Source of the DNA: Anas platyrhynchos
Taxonomy: Eukaryota; Chordata; Aves; Anseriformes; Anatidae
Reading direction: 5' to 3'
Assembly (NCBI RefSeq): GCF_047663525.1
Contig: NC_092593.1
Span: 27,182,501-27,246,500 of the forward strand
Length of the DNA stretch: 64,000 bases
The notes under the pieces were generated by a model. The model was given only the letters and a program-made list of their open reading frames with translations. It ran no database searches and was not told where the DNA came from. This document shows, piece by piece, positions 47,802 to 59,590 of the stretch; within the stretch, counting starts at the first letter, position 1; every line of letters begins with the position of its first letter. Made by a program: the position numbers and the translations under genes.

Positions 47802-50800
47802 GGAGAAGAAAAGAAATGGAACAATCAAAGGAGAACTGTCCTATTACATTGTAAATAATAACAATTCCTTTGCAATTCCTTTGAGTTCATTTTCACGTAC
47901 CTATTGCTCCTTAGCTGTCAACTGCTAGTACGAAGCTTGTGGAATATCCTGGCTGCAGACATTTCAAAAAATACTCAAATCTAGACAAGTGTCACTTGAA
48001 GTCTTCAGGAACTGTTTTCCTTGCATTCATTTCTTAAGAGGGCTCTGACCACAATATCACTGGCAGATTTCTGTGAGACCAGCTGCAAAGTTTTACTGCA
48101 AGCGTGTGATTTGTATACTTTTCTAGTTGGCTTTGGTATTTTACTGCTCTGATCCTGTTTGAAACAAGTTTTATGGACAGTATCTTTGCCAGAAATTAGA
48201 GAAGCACCAGGAATCTACACAGGCAGAAAAATGCCAGAAATAAAATGTTTTGTTTTGGTTTGGTTTAATTGATGTCCATCCCCATACAGCAGTTAATATA
48301 ATATAGACACCATTTTCTCCAGCAACTGAAAGTTCATAGGTTTATTCCTGTCTATCATGTATCTGTCTTTGTATCAAAGAGCACTGATTCTCAGACTCAG
48401 TCAAGGTGTTAGATTCCCTAAGGCTGGGTGCTGTTCTTGTCACCTAGCAGTGTTGCTGACTTCAGGATGACTTATTTGGGACACAGCCCAGTTATAATAT
48501 AGCAAAGGATATACAGAAGGAAACATAAGGAATGCATTTAAGGGCCATGCATACAACTGTGGTACTCTTCCATTACGATGAAAGAAAAGTTTCTTAGGAG
48601 AATAACACACCCTGTAAGAGCTATAGCTGGAAATATGTTGTGGGGTTTAGTTTGTGCATTTTATTGATTTATTTAAGACAAAAACAGACAGACAGTCTCT
48701 GTTTTCTTCTGTTGCAAAGCTTCTGGAACTTACAATGCAATTTTTCAAACAAGAATTTTCCTCTAAAACCAAAGCAGAAGAGTGTAGGAGGGCAAGGAGT
48801 GGTAAAAAGGAAAATACAAACCACCAGTAAAATCAAGAAGAGAGAAGAAGAAAAAAAAAAAAAAAAAGAGAGAGACAGGAAAACATCAAACAATGGTTGA
48901 ACAGGAAAAAGCACTTAGAAGTTCTGTATTCAATCTACAGCATAGATAAAGAATAGCACAGATGACCACAGTCTGACAAAAGTATCTGCTGTACTCAAAA
49001 GAAACATTCTGCTAAATTCTGTTTTCATTTAAAGCTATGTTGTTTGACTGGACTCAGCTGCACTGAGAGCAGGATGTGACCAACCCATTGGCTGTACGAT
49101 AGATAAGCTCAGTGGTACATTTCTGAGCACTAGCTCTGTTCTGAAACGGAGCTTCAGCCTGCACTTTTGGAACCCAGCTCTGCATTCCTGTAATTCCATT
49201 AATTTTCGTGTGCTAAAGGACAACAGGAGCAGGATGTTGGGAGTGTGCTGCCTGCAGAAGCACATCTGCAAGTTTGTATTCCTGTATATAACTTTCCTCC
49301 AAAAAAGTAGTTTGCTTACTTTGAAAGGATTACTCACATAAGCTACATATGTGCACACGCATTGGTAGGATTAAATTTCTTATTTGTAAATGAAAGGAAC
49401 AAGGTTAAAAATAAATACAAAAATTGTGTAATTTTATATCTCTTTAAAAAATGTAATAAAAGTCAATACAGTCTGTTCTATCAAGAGGCTATGATAACAT
49501 TTGCCCTTTGCAATTTACATCAGGCTGGAGGAATGTTATTTGGTTTGCTGTCCTGATAAAATGAAGTTTACTAGCCTGCATTTATGTAATTACTTGCCCC
49601 TTGAGGATAGATTCTGCATCAAATACTGGTACCACCCTTCTGAGTAATTTTTTTCAAACAGCATAACTTCTGAGAAATAGTATAAACAAGAAGCAGTACC
49701 ATTAACATCTGGAACGACACTGTATTTGGACAGCCTCAGAGGACGCTAAGATTAATAATCCGATTTTTAAGGGTCTTTGCCTGCACACAAAATTATACCT
49801 TCAAACTGAATTTATGCAATTAAATAAATTGATGCAATTTTTCAGTCTCTTGCTGATTAGCATCCTGTATCCTAGTCACTAATCAGGTTTGCTTCAAAGT
49901 TTCTCAATAGCTAGTACAATGTAACAATACTCGTATTTAAGCATTTCCTCCACATATGTGTAACCCCAAAACTCTTCTTTCCCCCTAACAGTGCTAACAA
50001 TAATGGCAATAACAGTTGCTTGCCTACCATCCAACAATGCTCCTTTAATATTTAGAATTTCAAAGATGATGTATAGCAGGGGAAAGAAAACATCGGATAG
50101 CATAGCTCCCAAGGTACAGATACTGAGACCAGGCTCTATGGCTAAGGCTCGGCAGACATTGCCAATTACACTTGCAAAGTCCAGAAACTTCTACATTTAA
50201 CACATACACAAAGCACTCCTACAACAAGATTCATCACGTTAGGCGCTGGTATGAAAAAGTTATGCCGTAGGGGATACTCAGTGGAGCTATGTTGGTTTAC
50301 TGCAGTAAGGACATAGATTTCTTTTCTTCTGGGCTGTTAGCCATCATTTAGCAAGGACGTTTCTTTGTATTACACGTAGTCCCAAATATGAGCTCATTTA
50401 TTAATAAACATTTAGAGGCAAAATTGTCTTGCAATTCAAGTCCAGATCTTGAAAGTGAAGAAATTTAATTATATTGCTTATTTTGTTTCTTATTTCCTGC
50501 ATGATCTTTGACAAATGTCCTTATTTCCAGGCTGGGAAGACACTTTGATGAACCTGTCTGCAAACTGAGGTCCAGCAGAGAAAACAGACTTTTTGCAAAC
50601 GGTTCCCATTTGGCTTTCAGGCCTACTGCTAGAAAGTGTAAGGGAGATGATGCAGTTCACTGTCTCAGTCCCTGATGGTCCAGGGTTGTAAAAAGGGGCC
50701 AAGGTAGGAAAATATTTTTCAATAAACAGGAAAGTGTGGTCAGAGGCCTGGCAGTAGTACTTGGGGGCAGCTACAGGTTACAGAACAGTGTTGTATTGCA

Positions 50801-51105
50801 TTTGTATGAATATAACCAAGTTTAGACTTCATCCTGTCTTCTTTTTAAATACACAGTCTGTGTAAAATGTATGCTTAGCAGTTGTCCTTTGACTGGAGTC
50901 TTTTCCTGTTTGCTGAGGTCACAGGCAGCTCTGAAAACTGAGCCTCAGTTGCCTTGACTCAGTTGCTTAATTATGAATACAGTTGTTTAATTTTAAGTAA
51001 ATAGGTTTCAGAATGTTTGACTAGGAGGTTTCATGTCCTGTCCTCTTCGATAAAATTGAAATTAATTACTAAACGACTTCATAGGAATATGTAAGAAACA
51101 TCCCT
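47802..51105. other. region upstream of GPR1, no gene seen
   Basis: AT-rich DNA with short open frames only. It may hold untranslated GPR1 exons or the promoter. There is no CpG island, in keeping with a tissue-restricted gene. Confidence 0.55.
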
Positions 51106-51238
51106 GCCCCACCCCTGGAAGTGTTCAAGGCCAGGTTGGATGAGGCCCTGGTGGTGTCCCTGCCCATGGCAGGGGGTGTGGAACGGGATGATCTATAAGG
51201 TCCCTTCCAACCCAAGCCATTCAATGACTCTATGAATA
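51106..51238 (+). repeat. CR1 LINE 3' fragment
   Basis: The ctggaagtgttcaaggccag block, the ggtgtccctgcccatggcag block, ggtcccttccaaccc and the tail ccattcaatgactctatga match the CR1 3' end. About 130 bp remain. Confidence 0.93.
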
Positions 51239-51597
51239 TCACAGGCTGGTGCTCAGTGCTAGTGCTTTTTAGATCCTCGGACAGAATGGCCTAAAGAAAC
51301 ACATATTATTAATAAATATATCTAAAATATAAGGTCATCGTACTGCTGGGAAGAGATTTTACTACCTAAAATGCCTTTCTCCGCAGTTCAGTGTGGGAAT
51401 GCAGAATCAGATTTCAACTGCCAGATTCACAGCTTTTTAATTGCAAGTACCTGGAGTTTTTCTCTGCAACAATTATAGTATTTTAGAAGGTTGAGCCATA
51501 ATGACAGCTCAGATAAATGACTGAAACTGCTTGTAACAGAACAGCTTTTGTTACGGTAAGAATGGCCTTGCAGTTCTGACATGGGACCAGGGCTATC

Positions 51598-51700
51598 TAT
51601 GGGCTCTATTCCTGGCTATGCCACATGCATCCTGTTTGACCAGGGAAAGTCTTTTGACCTCTCTGTGCCTCAGCCTTGAGGTCAGTGGAATGGCTTTGGA
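51598..51700 (+). repeat. ancient MIR-like SINE remnant
   Basis: The segment runs ctattcctggctatgccaca, then cagggaaagtcttttgacct, then ctctgtgcctcagcc and an imperfect gtcagtggaatgg. It follows the MIR core in order (CCCGGCTCTGCCAC, GGGCAAGTTACTTAACCT, CTCTGTGCCTCAGTTTCC, GTAAAATGG). It is strongly diverged, as expected for a pre-amniote element. Confidence 0.65.
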
Positions 51701-52480
51701 ATGAAATTAGAATGGGTTTTCAGTCTAAAATAGGAGAAGACAAACAAAACAGTTGCAATTTCCTTTCACCTCACTCAATGTAAAGTCTTCCTGGGGGTTC
51801 AAAGTTCTCTGGGCACCATGCAAGTTAGGGTTATGGCACGTGTTTGGGCTGTGGCCCATGCAGCCTCTACCTCACATTTGGCCCTTATTATTTTAGACAT
51901 TTACAGAGTGGTCCAAAGGAAGAACTTATTTGTTGTCCGTGTTAGTTAAAAGTTAACACAAATATTTGAGTGGCAATCTCTAAACCTATTTGTTCAGTGT
52001 GATGAACAGTGCTTGGAGCCTTTGGGCAGCTAAACTGATTTCACAGGTCACAATGGTGGACCCAAATTTAATAGGAAAATTATGGAACATGGAGTTGGCT
52101 GTCTCAAAAGTTCGTTTCAGAAAGGGCATATAATGTACAATCCCTCCTTTTAACGTCTTCATGAATAATTCTGAGCATATCACATTCCACATGTATGATC
52201 TATGGCTAAAGGAAAGCTTGTTTGATTGACTCACTTCAGCGTTTGCCATTTGCACAAGTCAGATGTTGGAGAACAACTCGCTTTCCAAAAGGTCACCCAA
52301 AGCCTGCGTGTCATGCTGTGTCTCAGAAGGTTCATCTGGGTATCGAATTCATTCAAGAGCCCTCAGCACAAAAACCGTGGAACTTTCAAGGTGCTAAATT
52401 TTGAATATGTGTGGCTTCAAAAACATAAACTACTGGGTGAATTTCATGTTTATCTGTGAAGTTCAAAACATAGATGGCTG

Positions 52481-52552
52481 AGCTTGATAGCTTGATAGAA
52501 GTATATATGCATTCATTCTATCAAGCTTGATAGCTTGATAGAAGTATATATG
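52481..52552. repeat. 29-bp direct repeat with embedded 16-bp palindrome
   Basis: The 29 bases beginning agcttgatagcttgatagaa occur identically at 52481-52509 and 52524-52552 with a 14-base spacer. Each copy contains gcttgata in tandem. The spacer end and the second copy form the perfect palindrome ctatcaagcttgatag at 52518-52533. Confidence 0.9.
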
Positions 52553-52803
52553 TATTTCTGGAAAGTATTCTACAAACACATAATACCCTAAAACTCACAG
52601 GGAATACTGATGAGATTGCAAACTGTCAGACTCCTATGTATGTATTTCTCTCTCAGAAGCACAAAACCAAGATGACTGTTTGTCCCCATTCTTATAGCAA
52701 GAAGCGCCTGGTATACCCATACTGCTAAATTAAATCATAGCTATGCTATAATTAAGCCTAAAGCTAACGCTGCAGACAAAACTACTAGGAAACTGGCATT
52801 TTA

Positions 52804-52833
52804 ATCTAGTTTACAAAAAAAAAAAAAAAAAAA
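52804..52833. repeat. long poly(A) tract
   Basis: About 22 uninterrupted A bases follow tttac. No processed gene sequence is recognisable on its left, so I cannot assign it to a retrocopy. Confidence 0.8.
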
Positions 52834-53238
52834 AAGGCAGAATCAAGGTTTCAGTGCATGTTTCTCTTCCACAGAAATGCTCAATTGTTCTAATGGTCAG
52901 TACGCGTAGGGTAACAAAATAACTTTGTAAGCTGTTCTGAATTCAGCAACTAGAATAGATCATGATAGATACGATATGTGATTTGAAACCTTTTCAAGAC
53001 ACAATATAGATGTATTTGTTCTAGCAGACAAGACAAGAATGCAAATAACCATCATTCACCGCTATGTCTCTCAGTGAAGCACTGCTAGAAACACATATGC
53101 AATGTGCTAGCTAGATATCTCCTAAAGTGTATGCCAAAAGAAATTGTCTTTGAGCAAGGCTAAACATGATCTTATTAGTTAAAACACGCCACTTCATCTG
53201 TGGTATTGAAGTCACCAGACCAGATAATAGCCTCATAA

Positions 53239-55950
53239 CATTTTACACAGACAAAGTGAGTGTTAGAGCAGGATTAACAAACTCTCACAGAGCAGACACA
53301 GTTAATACCGGTAAAGCAATGATTTCAGACCAGGATTTTTGCTGCCACAGAAATGTTAAACAACAAATGGAAACCCCAACTTCATATCTAAATCATGCTG
53401 CTGTAATAGGAAAAATATCTACTGTGGGTCTGGCCTGAATATAACAAATCATCCAGACAACTGCGGCAATTGAGCAGCTTACAATTTCCACAATCAGGTA
53501 ACTCATAAATGCCTAGAATGAGCAACTGCATTTGGTAAAAAGTGATTTATTTTCATGCAGATCCCAAGCACCAAGAATTTCCATCCCCACGGAAAACAGA
53601 AACTCTGATGTCCTTGGGATATCCACTGTGGAGGGGGAGGAACCTGGTAACCATGTTGTTGGCACTGTCTCCTGCTCTCATTTTTTTTCTGTTAATACAA
53701 CTAAAAGTACAAATATCTCTCTTAGTAACCTTTCTAGCGTAAGGGGTTGCTGTAATCTCTACAAGTCCATGATGTGACCATAACAAAGTAAAACCAGAAG
53801 TTTAGAGAAACAGTGCCCTCTGAGATTTAAAATATGGTCTTATATCCTATATGTCAGCACTGACTAAGTATTTACATAACCAGTCATAACACCTAAGCAT
53901 TCACAGGCTGTAGTGAAACTGCACTCACATGGAAGTATCGTTGGTCTGGGGTACAGACAAACAAGGTTGAGAATGACCTACAGGAAGTATCTGATCAAAC
54001 CAGGTGCTAAACCTAGAATCCCTGCCTAGTTCCTGAACCACAGTCCAATCCTCCTTTCTTAAACATAACACTGTTCCCTCACTCATGATGAAGTAGAGAA
54101 ACCACAGCTCCACTTCTGGGAAACCTTCATCCTCCTGAAGGAAGGCCCTGCCCTGTGCTGGTGGGAGCCAGCACCTACCTGGGCAGCCCTTGCAGATTCT
54201 GGTTGGCTTTCTTTCTCCTTTTCTTTGGAAAGGAACCTGGATCTCTGCCATTTGTCTCTCATATGCATTAATTTGACTCTGCAAATCCACAATATAGCTC
54301 AGAGCCACTCAGCACATCCCAGATGACCAAGCCCAGCAGGGACACCAAATACCGTATTGGCTGTATCCTCAGTACACGGCATGTGCACACCAATGAGATA
54401 TTGTTCCAGAGAAGTTTTATATGTATACTATTCCTCCCCAAGTGCCATCAGTATTTTCTTTAGCTATAAGCCACCATAATAACTACATATGTAGAGTAAC
54501 AGAGACAGCCATTTTAAGTTTTTGAGGTGCCTCAGCTTCACAGTGACTGGATTTCTAAGGATTTGCATTTCTAATCAAGTATGACGGTTTTTTTTGTCGT
54601 TGTTGTTTGTTTGTTTTTTTATGTAAAGTTTATATGCAACTTTTACTTTGCAACTGTTGCATATGTTTGGAACAGAAGAATATTTTGATTAGCTTTCCTA
54701 TGATCATTATATAATCATGCAATTCTGAGCATGTTTTTTAAATGGTTGTATTCCTTCAGCAAACAAATGCATTAATCACGGTTCCCTCCTAACAGGAAAT
54801 AGCAAATGAGAACAGAGAATAAAGTGAAAAGTTCAGACTATGAACTGTTGTCTCAGCAGACTGAATAAAGCCAAATAAATATATGCTAGACAACAGCCAT
54901 TCTGAACTTACTGAAGGGTGACAACAGGTCTCTTCAGAAAAATAAAAATAACCTTCTCTAGCAAGATACAAAACCTCTATCAAATAACAGATAGACAACT
55001 TACAATGTACTATAGTTATAGTCCTTTTAACAAGAAGAATTAAGAGATAGTCCCAGGAAAAATTAGTAACACAACTGATGAGATAACATACTTTATTTTG
55101 CCCTCATAGTTAATATACTAGAATCACTGTGTCCAGGAGGCTAAGGGTTGTCTATATCTGTATCAGTATACCTCTAATATTCATACAAAGATAATTCTTT
55201 TACTGACTTCAAGCTGAAGTCTAAAATAAGCATGGCCTCTATTCTTGCAAAACTGAAAAAATCGTATCAAAATAATTTCAGGAGGACTGGATTTTTATCT
55301 GTGCCCCAAATAGGGCACAGGGAACACTCCCTAGCAGTGATAAACATAGATGGAGCCTATGACTTAGGAGCTTGGAAACACCGGTTTTACAGGCTTCCCA
55401 TATTACCTTTTCAAATCACTTCTATGTCATGTTGAATTTGATGCCACCAGATATGGTACAACGCCCTCCAGTAAGAATTTAGGACACCAACACATTACTC
55501 AGTTTTCTTAAATGGACAACAGATCTTAATATTTCTGAAATGTCTCCCTAGAATGATCTGATCTCTTTAAAAGATCACCAGAAAGAAGAAATGGGAATGC
55601 AGAAAATGGTGTTACATTGATGCTTCAGGGCTTACTACTCAGCATCTTCTCTCTCTCTCTCACCTAGGTGGCTTCAAAAGTGAACAAAACTTGCTGTGCC
55701 AGGCTCATACTTGCTGAAAGAGGCAAGTATTTTAAGTTGGGAAAATACCCAAAGGCTCTACCCTTTAAGATCAAAGCTTCACTGGGTCTAGGCACAGTAA
55801 GCACATAATGAGAGAGAATTCTTGTGTTGTTTATAATTACATGAGAATAAACAGCCACAAGAATAACAAGAAAGGAACAGAAGCATCTTGCCCAAAGCCA
55901 AACAGTAAATTCAAATGTAGAGTTTGAGGCAGACTCTAGACCTGGCCAGA
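53239..55950. other. intergenic DNA right of GPR1, no supported gene
   Basis: Apart from the 127-codon frame listed separately, I see only short frames, a perfect 7-bp hairpin (gtgctgg with ccagcac, about 54154-54173) and a short CT run near 55649. Nothing resembles a known gene. Confidence 0.5.
53925..54308 (-). other. unassigned open frame, 127 codons, not a supported gene
   Basis: The frame starts MALSYIVDLQSQINAYERQ, which could form a short coiled coil, but then turns compositionally random. In another frame the same segment is rich in KEKEKESQPES. A strong minus-strand donor (GCCCAG|GTAGGTG, about 54176) lies within it. It could be an untranslated or lncRNA exon. I do not recognise any protein. 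Confidence 0.15.
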
Positions 55951-56078
55951 ACAATGAAGAGGCAAATATCTTTTGTGGATAAAGAGAAAAGGTGCTGATT
56001 CTTCATACCTGTGTCTTATCAGTCTTTAAATATATTCTCTGAGAAGTGAGAAAGTGACAGGAGAAAGATATTAGGGTA

Positions 56079-56190
56079 GGAAAGAAAGAGAGAAAGAGAG
56101 AAAGAGAGAAAGAGAGAAAGAGAGAAAGAGAGAAAGAGAGAAAGAGAGAAAGAGAGAAAGAGAGAAAGAGAGAAAGAGAGAAAGAGAGAA

Positions 56191-56241
<51 letters not shown>

Positions 56242-56250
56242 AAGAGAAAA
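56079..56250. repeat. long purine-only microsatellite, (GAGAGAAA)n changing to a 12-base unit
   Basis: About 170 bases consist only of A and G on the plus strand. The left part repeats an 8-base gagagaaa unit about fourteen times; the right part shifts to a longer unit with agagagag insertions. The open frames on the minus strand here (leucine/serine/phenylalanine repeats) are by-products. Confidence 0.97.
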
Positions 56251-56521
56251 ATATCTCCATTAACAAATGAGGTTAATGGAGACAGGAATGCATTGCCCCC
56301 TGTCTCCCAGATAACCATTCTGTGATTTCTGTGATCTAATCATGAATTCCAGAAGTGAAATTAAAAATATTAATTCACTTCCCATTAGACTGTGCATGTT
56401 TTTCTTCCCTGTGTATAGACCTTGAAGAAACCCCCAATGATGCCTCCTTTCTCTCTAAGTGGTGTCCAGAAGTTTTCTATGCACCTTTGATTGGCTAACC
56501 TGCCAAAATGGTAAAAACAGC

Positions 56522-56545
56522 TAAAAAAAAAAAAAAAAAAAAAAA
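56522..56545. repeat. long poly(A) tract
   Basis: About 23 consecutive A bases follow acagct. No target-site duplication or source sequence is evident. Confidence 0.8.
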
Positions 56546-59440
56546 GCCAAAGAAGTTAACAGATGATGAAACTTTGGGCCCCAAATTGGTTTAGCTTCCA
56601 TTCTTGTACAAGTAAAGCTAGGTTCTAGATGGTCTACAGCAGTGAATATGTTAAAATTGCATCTACAAGTCTCAATAGCTTTAGGGTTAGACAATACAAA
56701 AATTAATATACTAGTCTTTTCTTCTCTAACTAACTGATGATAACTGATGAAACGTTACTTTGACCAAGGAAACAACCAGAGAAGAATCCCACAGAAGAGA
56801 AGGAATGACTAATTTTCTCTGTGTGGGTTTAAGTCATCTCTAAAATGACCTGGATTTTTGTAAAGAGATGTCAGAAAAAGAACAACAGTGGTAAATACTG
56901 GGAGATGAGGGAAGAATAATGGTTTTGACAAATAACTTTGAGGAAAGACCTAGTAGTCATGTTGATGTATTGAGTGATCACATCTGGGGAAGAAGTAGGA
57001 AAGAGATGGATAAAACAGACAGAAGGACACTGAACCTTGGCTGGTAAACAGAGGTAGGAGAAGGCTGCATACTATTTGGGAACTAAGGTTTCTTTTGAGG
57101 ACTAGAGACTCCTGGAGTGCTGGTATTCTTGAGTGTTAGAGCAGGATTTTATCCTTGCAGATACCCCTGAAATGAAACCTGACTTGTAGTGTTGTGTTTT
57201 GTTAGCTTGCCTTTAAGCCCGCTAATGAAACAGTATCATATCTGAAGCAAGCCAGCTCATTTCCTCTACAGAATTGTAATACAGTAAAATTGTGGGCCAG
57301 GTAAAAAAGACCTGCAACAAGCCAGAAAAAATGATCTCTCTGGAAGAGAGCAGCCATGGGCTCATACAAGGCTTTTTGGTCCTGCCCTAAACCCACGACC
57401 TCTGGAACATACTGAAGATACGAAGAGCATACACTGTGAGGACACAATTTTTCTTTTTGTCTCAGGAACTTCAAGCATATTGTAAAAGTACCAGTCTCTC
57501 CTGGAGAGTTGTTCTGTGCATGATGGTATCTTCTCTTCTAAAAGCAAATATCTCCTGGTCACTGCTCACCCCAGCCTCAGCAGTTCCTTCTGGTACCGTG
57601 CCATGAGAACTGTTCCTCCCACTCAATTCTCTTTTGCAAAGCCGTCAACAACAGAGCCCTGCACTGTTATGAAACTACTAGTTTCAGGCTGAAAGAACGC
57701 AAATCAAGCCATTATCAGAAATAATGAGTGAAAATTAGCCTGACAACCAGCCACCACAAAGAAAGAGACAGCTGAACTGTTGGCACATTCCTGAGACGAA
57801 ATGAATAAATAAGCTGATAACAAAAGCAATCATCAGATTGTAATCTTCTGCAAAACTAGCTCCTTGCTGTTTGGAATAGCAAAGTTATTCATAAAAAATA
57901 GTATCTAAGAACAGATCACAAACTTTTAAATTTAAATGTAAGATCATTCAATAATACAATTTTATTCTGCTGGAACAAGATTTAATTCTTAGAGAATGTA
58001 TACATCTTCTGTAAATCTACAAACATAATTCTGGAATATTGCTTCATTTTGCAAGATTGCATTTATAAAGGCTACAGGGGATAATGACATGGTTATCACT
58101 AAGTCTTAATACGTGGTAGAATCCAGCCCTATCTCATTACACTGCTATAAATAAGGTTTCAAAACTCATTGCTTCCTACAAACACCATTCTGTGGACTCA
58201 GTGACCACAACCTCCTACTTATTTCATGATGGTTAAGGGAAACACACACACCTTACATCTCAATCACAGGAACCTTTTTTTAATTTTACATGGCTAATTA
58301 TTCATAATGTTTTTATTAGACTGTTCATAATTCAAGATTTGCTGATTGTTAGTTAATTTTTTACTTGAAATTGAAATGATTTCCAGTTTCTGTTCTAGAA
58401 ACTGTTCAGATCAGAACCAATGTACTTATTTTTAATAATACTGCAATTTGTGATAGCTGTAGGAGATGTACTACCACTAAGCAGAGCAAACGAATTAAAA
58501 CCAACACGGTGAGGGGAAGATACTTCAGCCAAGGTCAGCTGGCATTCTCTGGCAGGATAAAAGGCTTCTTGAATTTTGTTTAAACACATTCAAAAGTTAT
58601 TAAAAATTAAATTCACACATACTTTCATATCGTTTCTTGCTGCAGGGCTCCTTCAAAATACCTTTGAAACAAATGAGAATCACGTGCTTCATTTTAATTT
58701 TTTTTGCCGGCATATGCTACACTACCTTACAGAATTTGCCTGCAAGTGTTGTTTTGTCACACATTATTCAGAACAAAGTGAGAGAAAGATTTAAAACATT
58801 AACAGAAAGATCAGCCTACCTTCTTTATTCTTCAGAAGGAAGCACACTAATTCAGAGATATGTGCTCTGTAGCAGAAGGAAGAATGAAGTGATCCGTAGA
58901 GTTCAGAGTGACTTCAGTGTGATTCCAGCTGCTTCACTTAGCTACTGCCTTCCTTCTAATAAAGCTGCAGAATGACATAATGACGTGTTTGTTTTCAGCT
59001 GTGAGGAAGTTGTTTCCAACTTCCCTTGGTTTCCTAAACCCAGTTTTGAAATATTGCCCTTCTGTATAATCCCACTATTTCACCAAAATAAATGTTAGAC
59101 GTGAATGAATCATTTTGGCCAATGTCCACGCAAGCAACAGATGTGGTGGCTGATGAATGGAAATGGACTTTACAGTTGCAGGCTGCTTTTTGTTATGCAG
59201 AGAAGAAGCTGAACAGTATTTCTCTGTTTCTGACAACTCTGGTTTATAGAAAATAATGTTGAATGAGCAGATAGATACTGAAAAAGCTACACCAAAAGTA
59301 TCGCTTTGTAAGTGCATGGTGAGATACGTTCATTTATGTATTTATGATCAGTAGCTTCATCTCCTTTTGTATGTAAGAGAGAAGTGGGCTTCTCAAACCA
59401 CCAGCCGAAGTCCCCTTGCCCATCAGTCAGTGCAACTCTG
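56546..59440. other. intergenic DNA, one weak small open frame
   Basis: AT-rich sequence without a recognised gene. The frame at 58673-58975 (100 codons) starts MRITCFILIFFAGICYT, which looks signal-peptide-like, and is preceded by an acceptor-like ttgctgcag. Nothing else supports translation, and I do not recognise the protein. Confidence 0.4.
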
Positions 59441-59465
59441 TGGTCAGACATTTAAACTGCATTTT

Positions 59466-59590
59466 AGGAGACTTGGCTTGAATCCCAGTTCTGTCAAGAG
59501 CCTACTGAGTGTTTGTGGTCAGGCCTCATGATCCCCATGAACCTTAGTTTCTCAGTCAGTAAAATGGGAATATTATTCAACTAGTATGTA
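59466..59590 (+). repeat. ancient MIR-like SINE remnant
   Basis: The blocks cttggcttgaatcccagttctgt, atgaaccttagtttctcagtc and agtaaaatgggaatatta follow the MIR order of gttcgaatcccggctct, cctcagtttcctcatc and tgtaaaatgggg. The element is diverged but unmistakable in its second half. Confidence 0.75.

Noticed and set aside
56003..56318. Leucine/serine/phenylalanine repeat proteins on the minus strand
   Set aside because: They are direct translations of the purine microsatellite in two frames.
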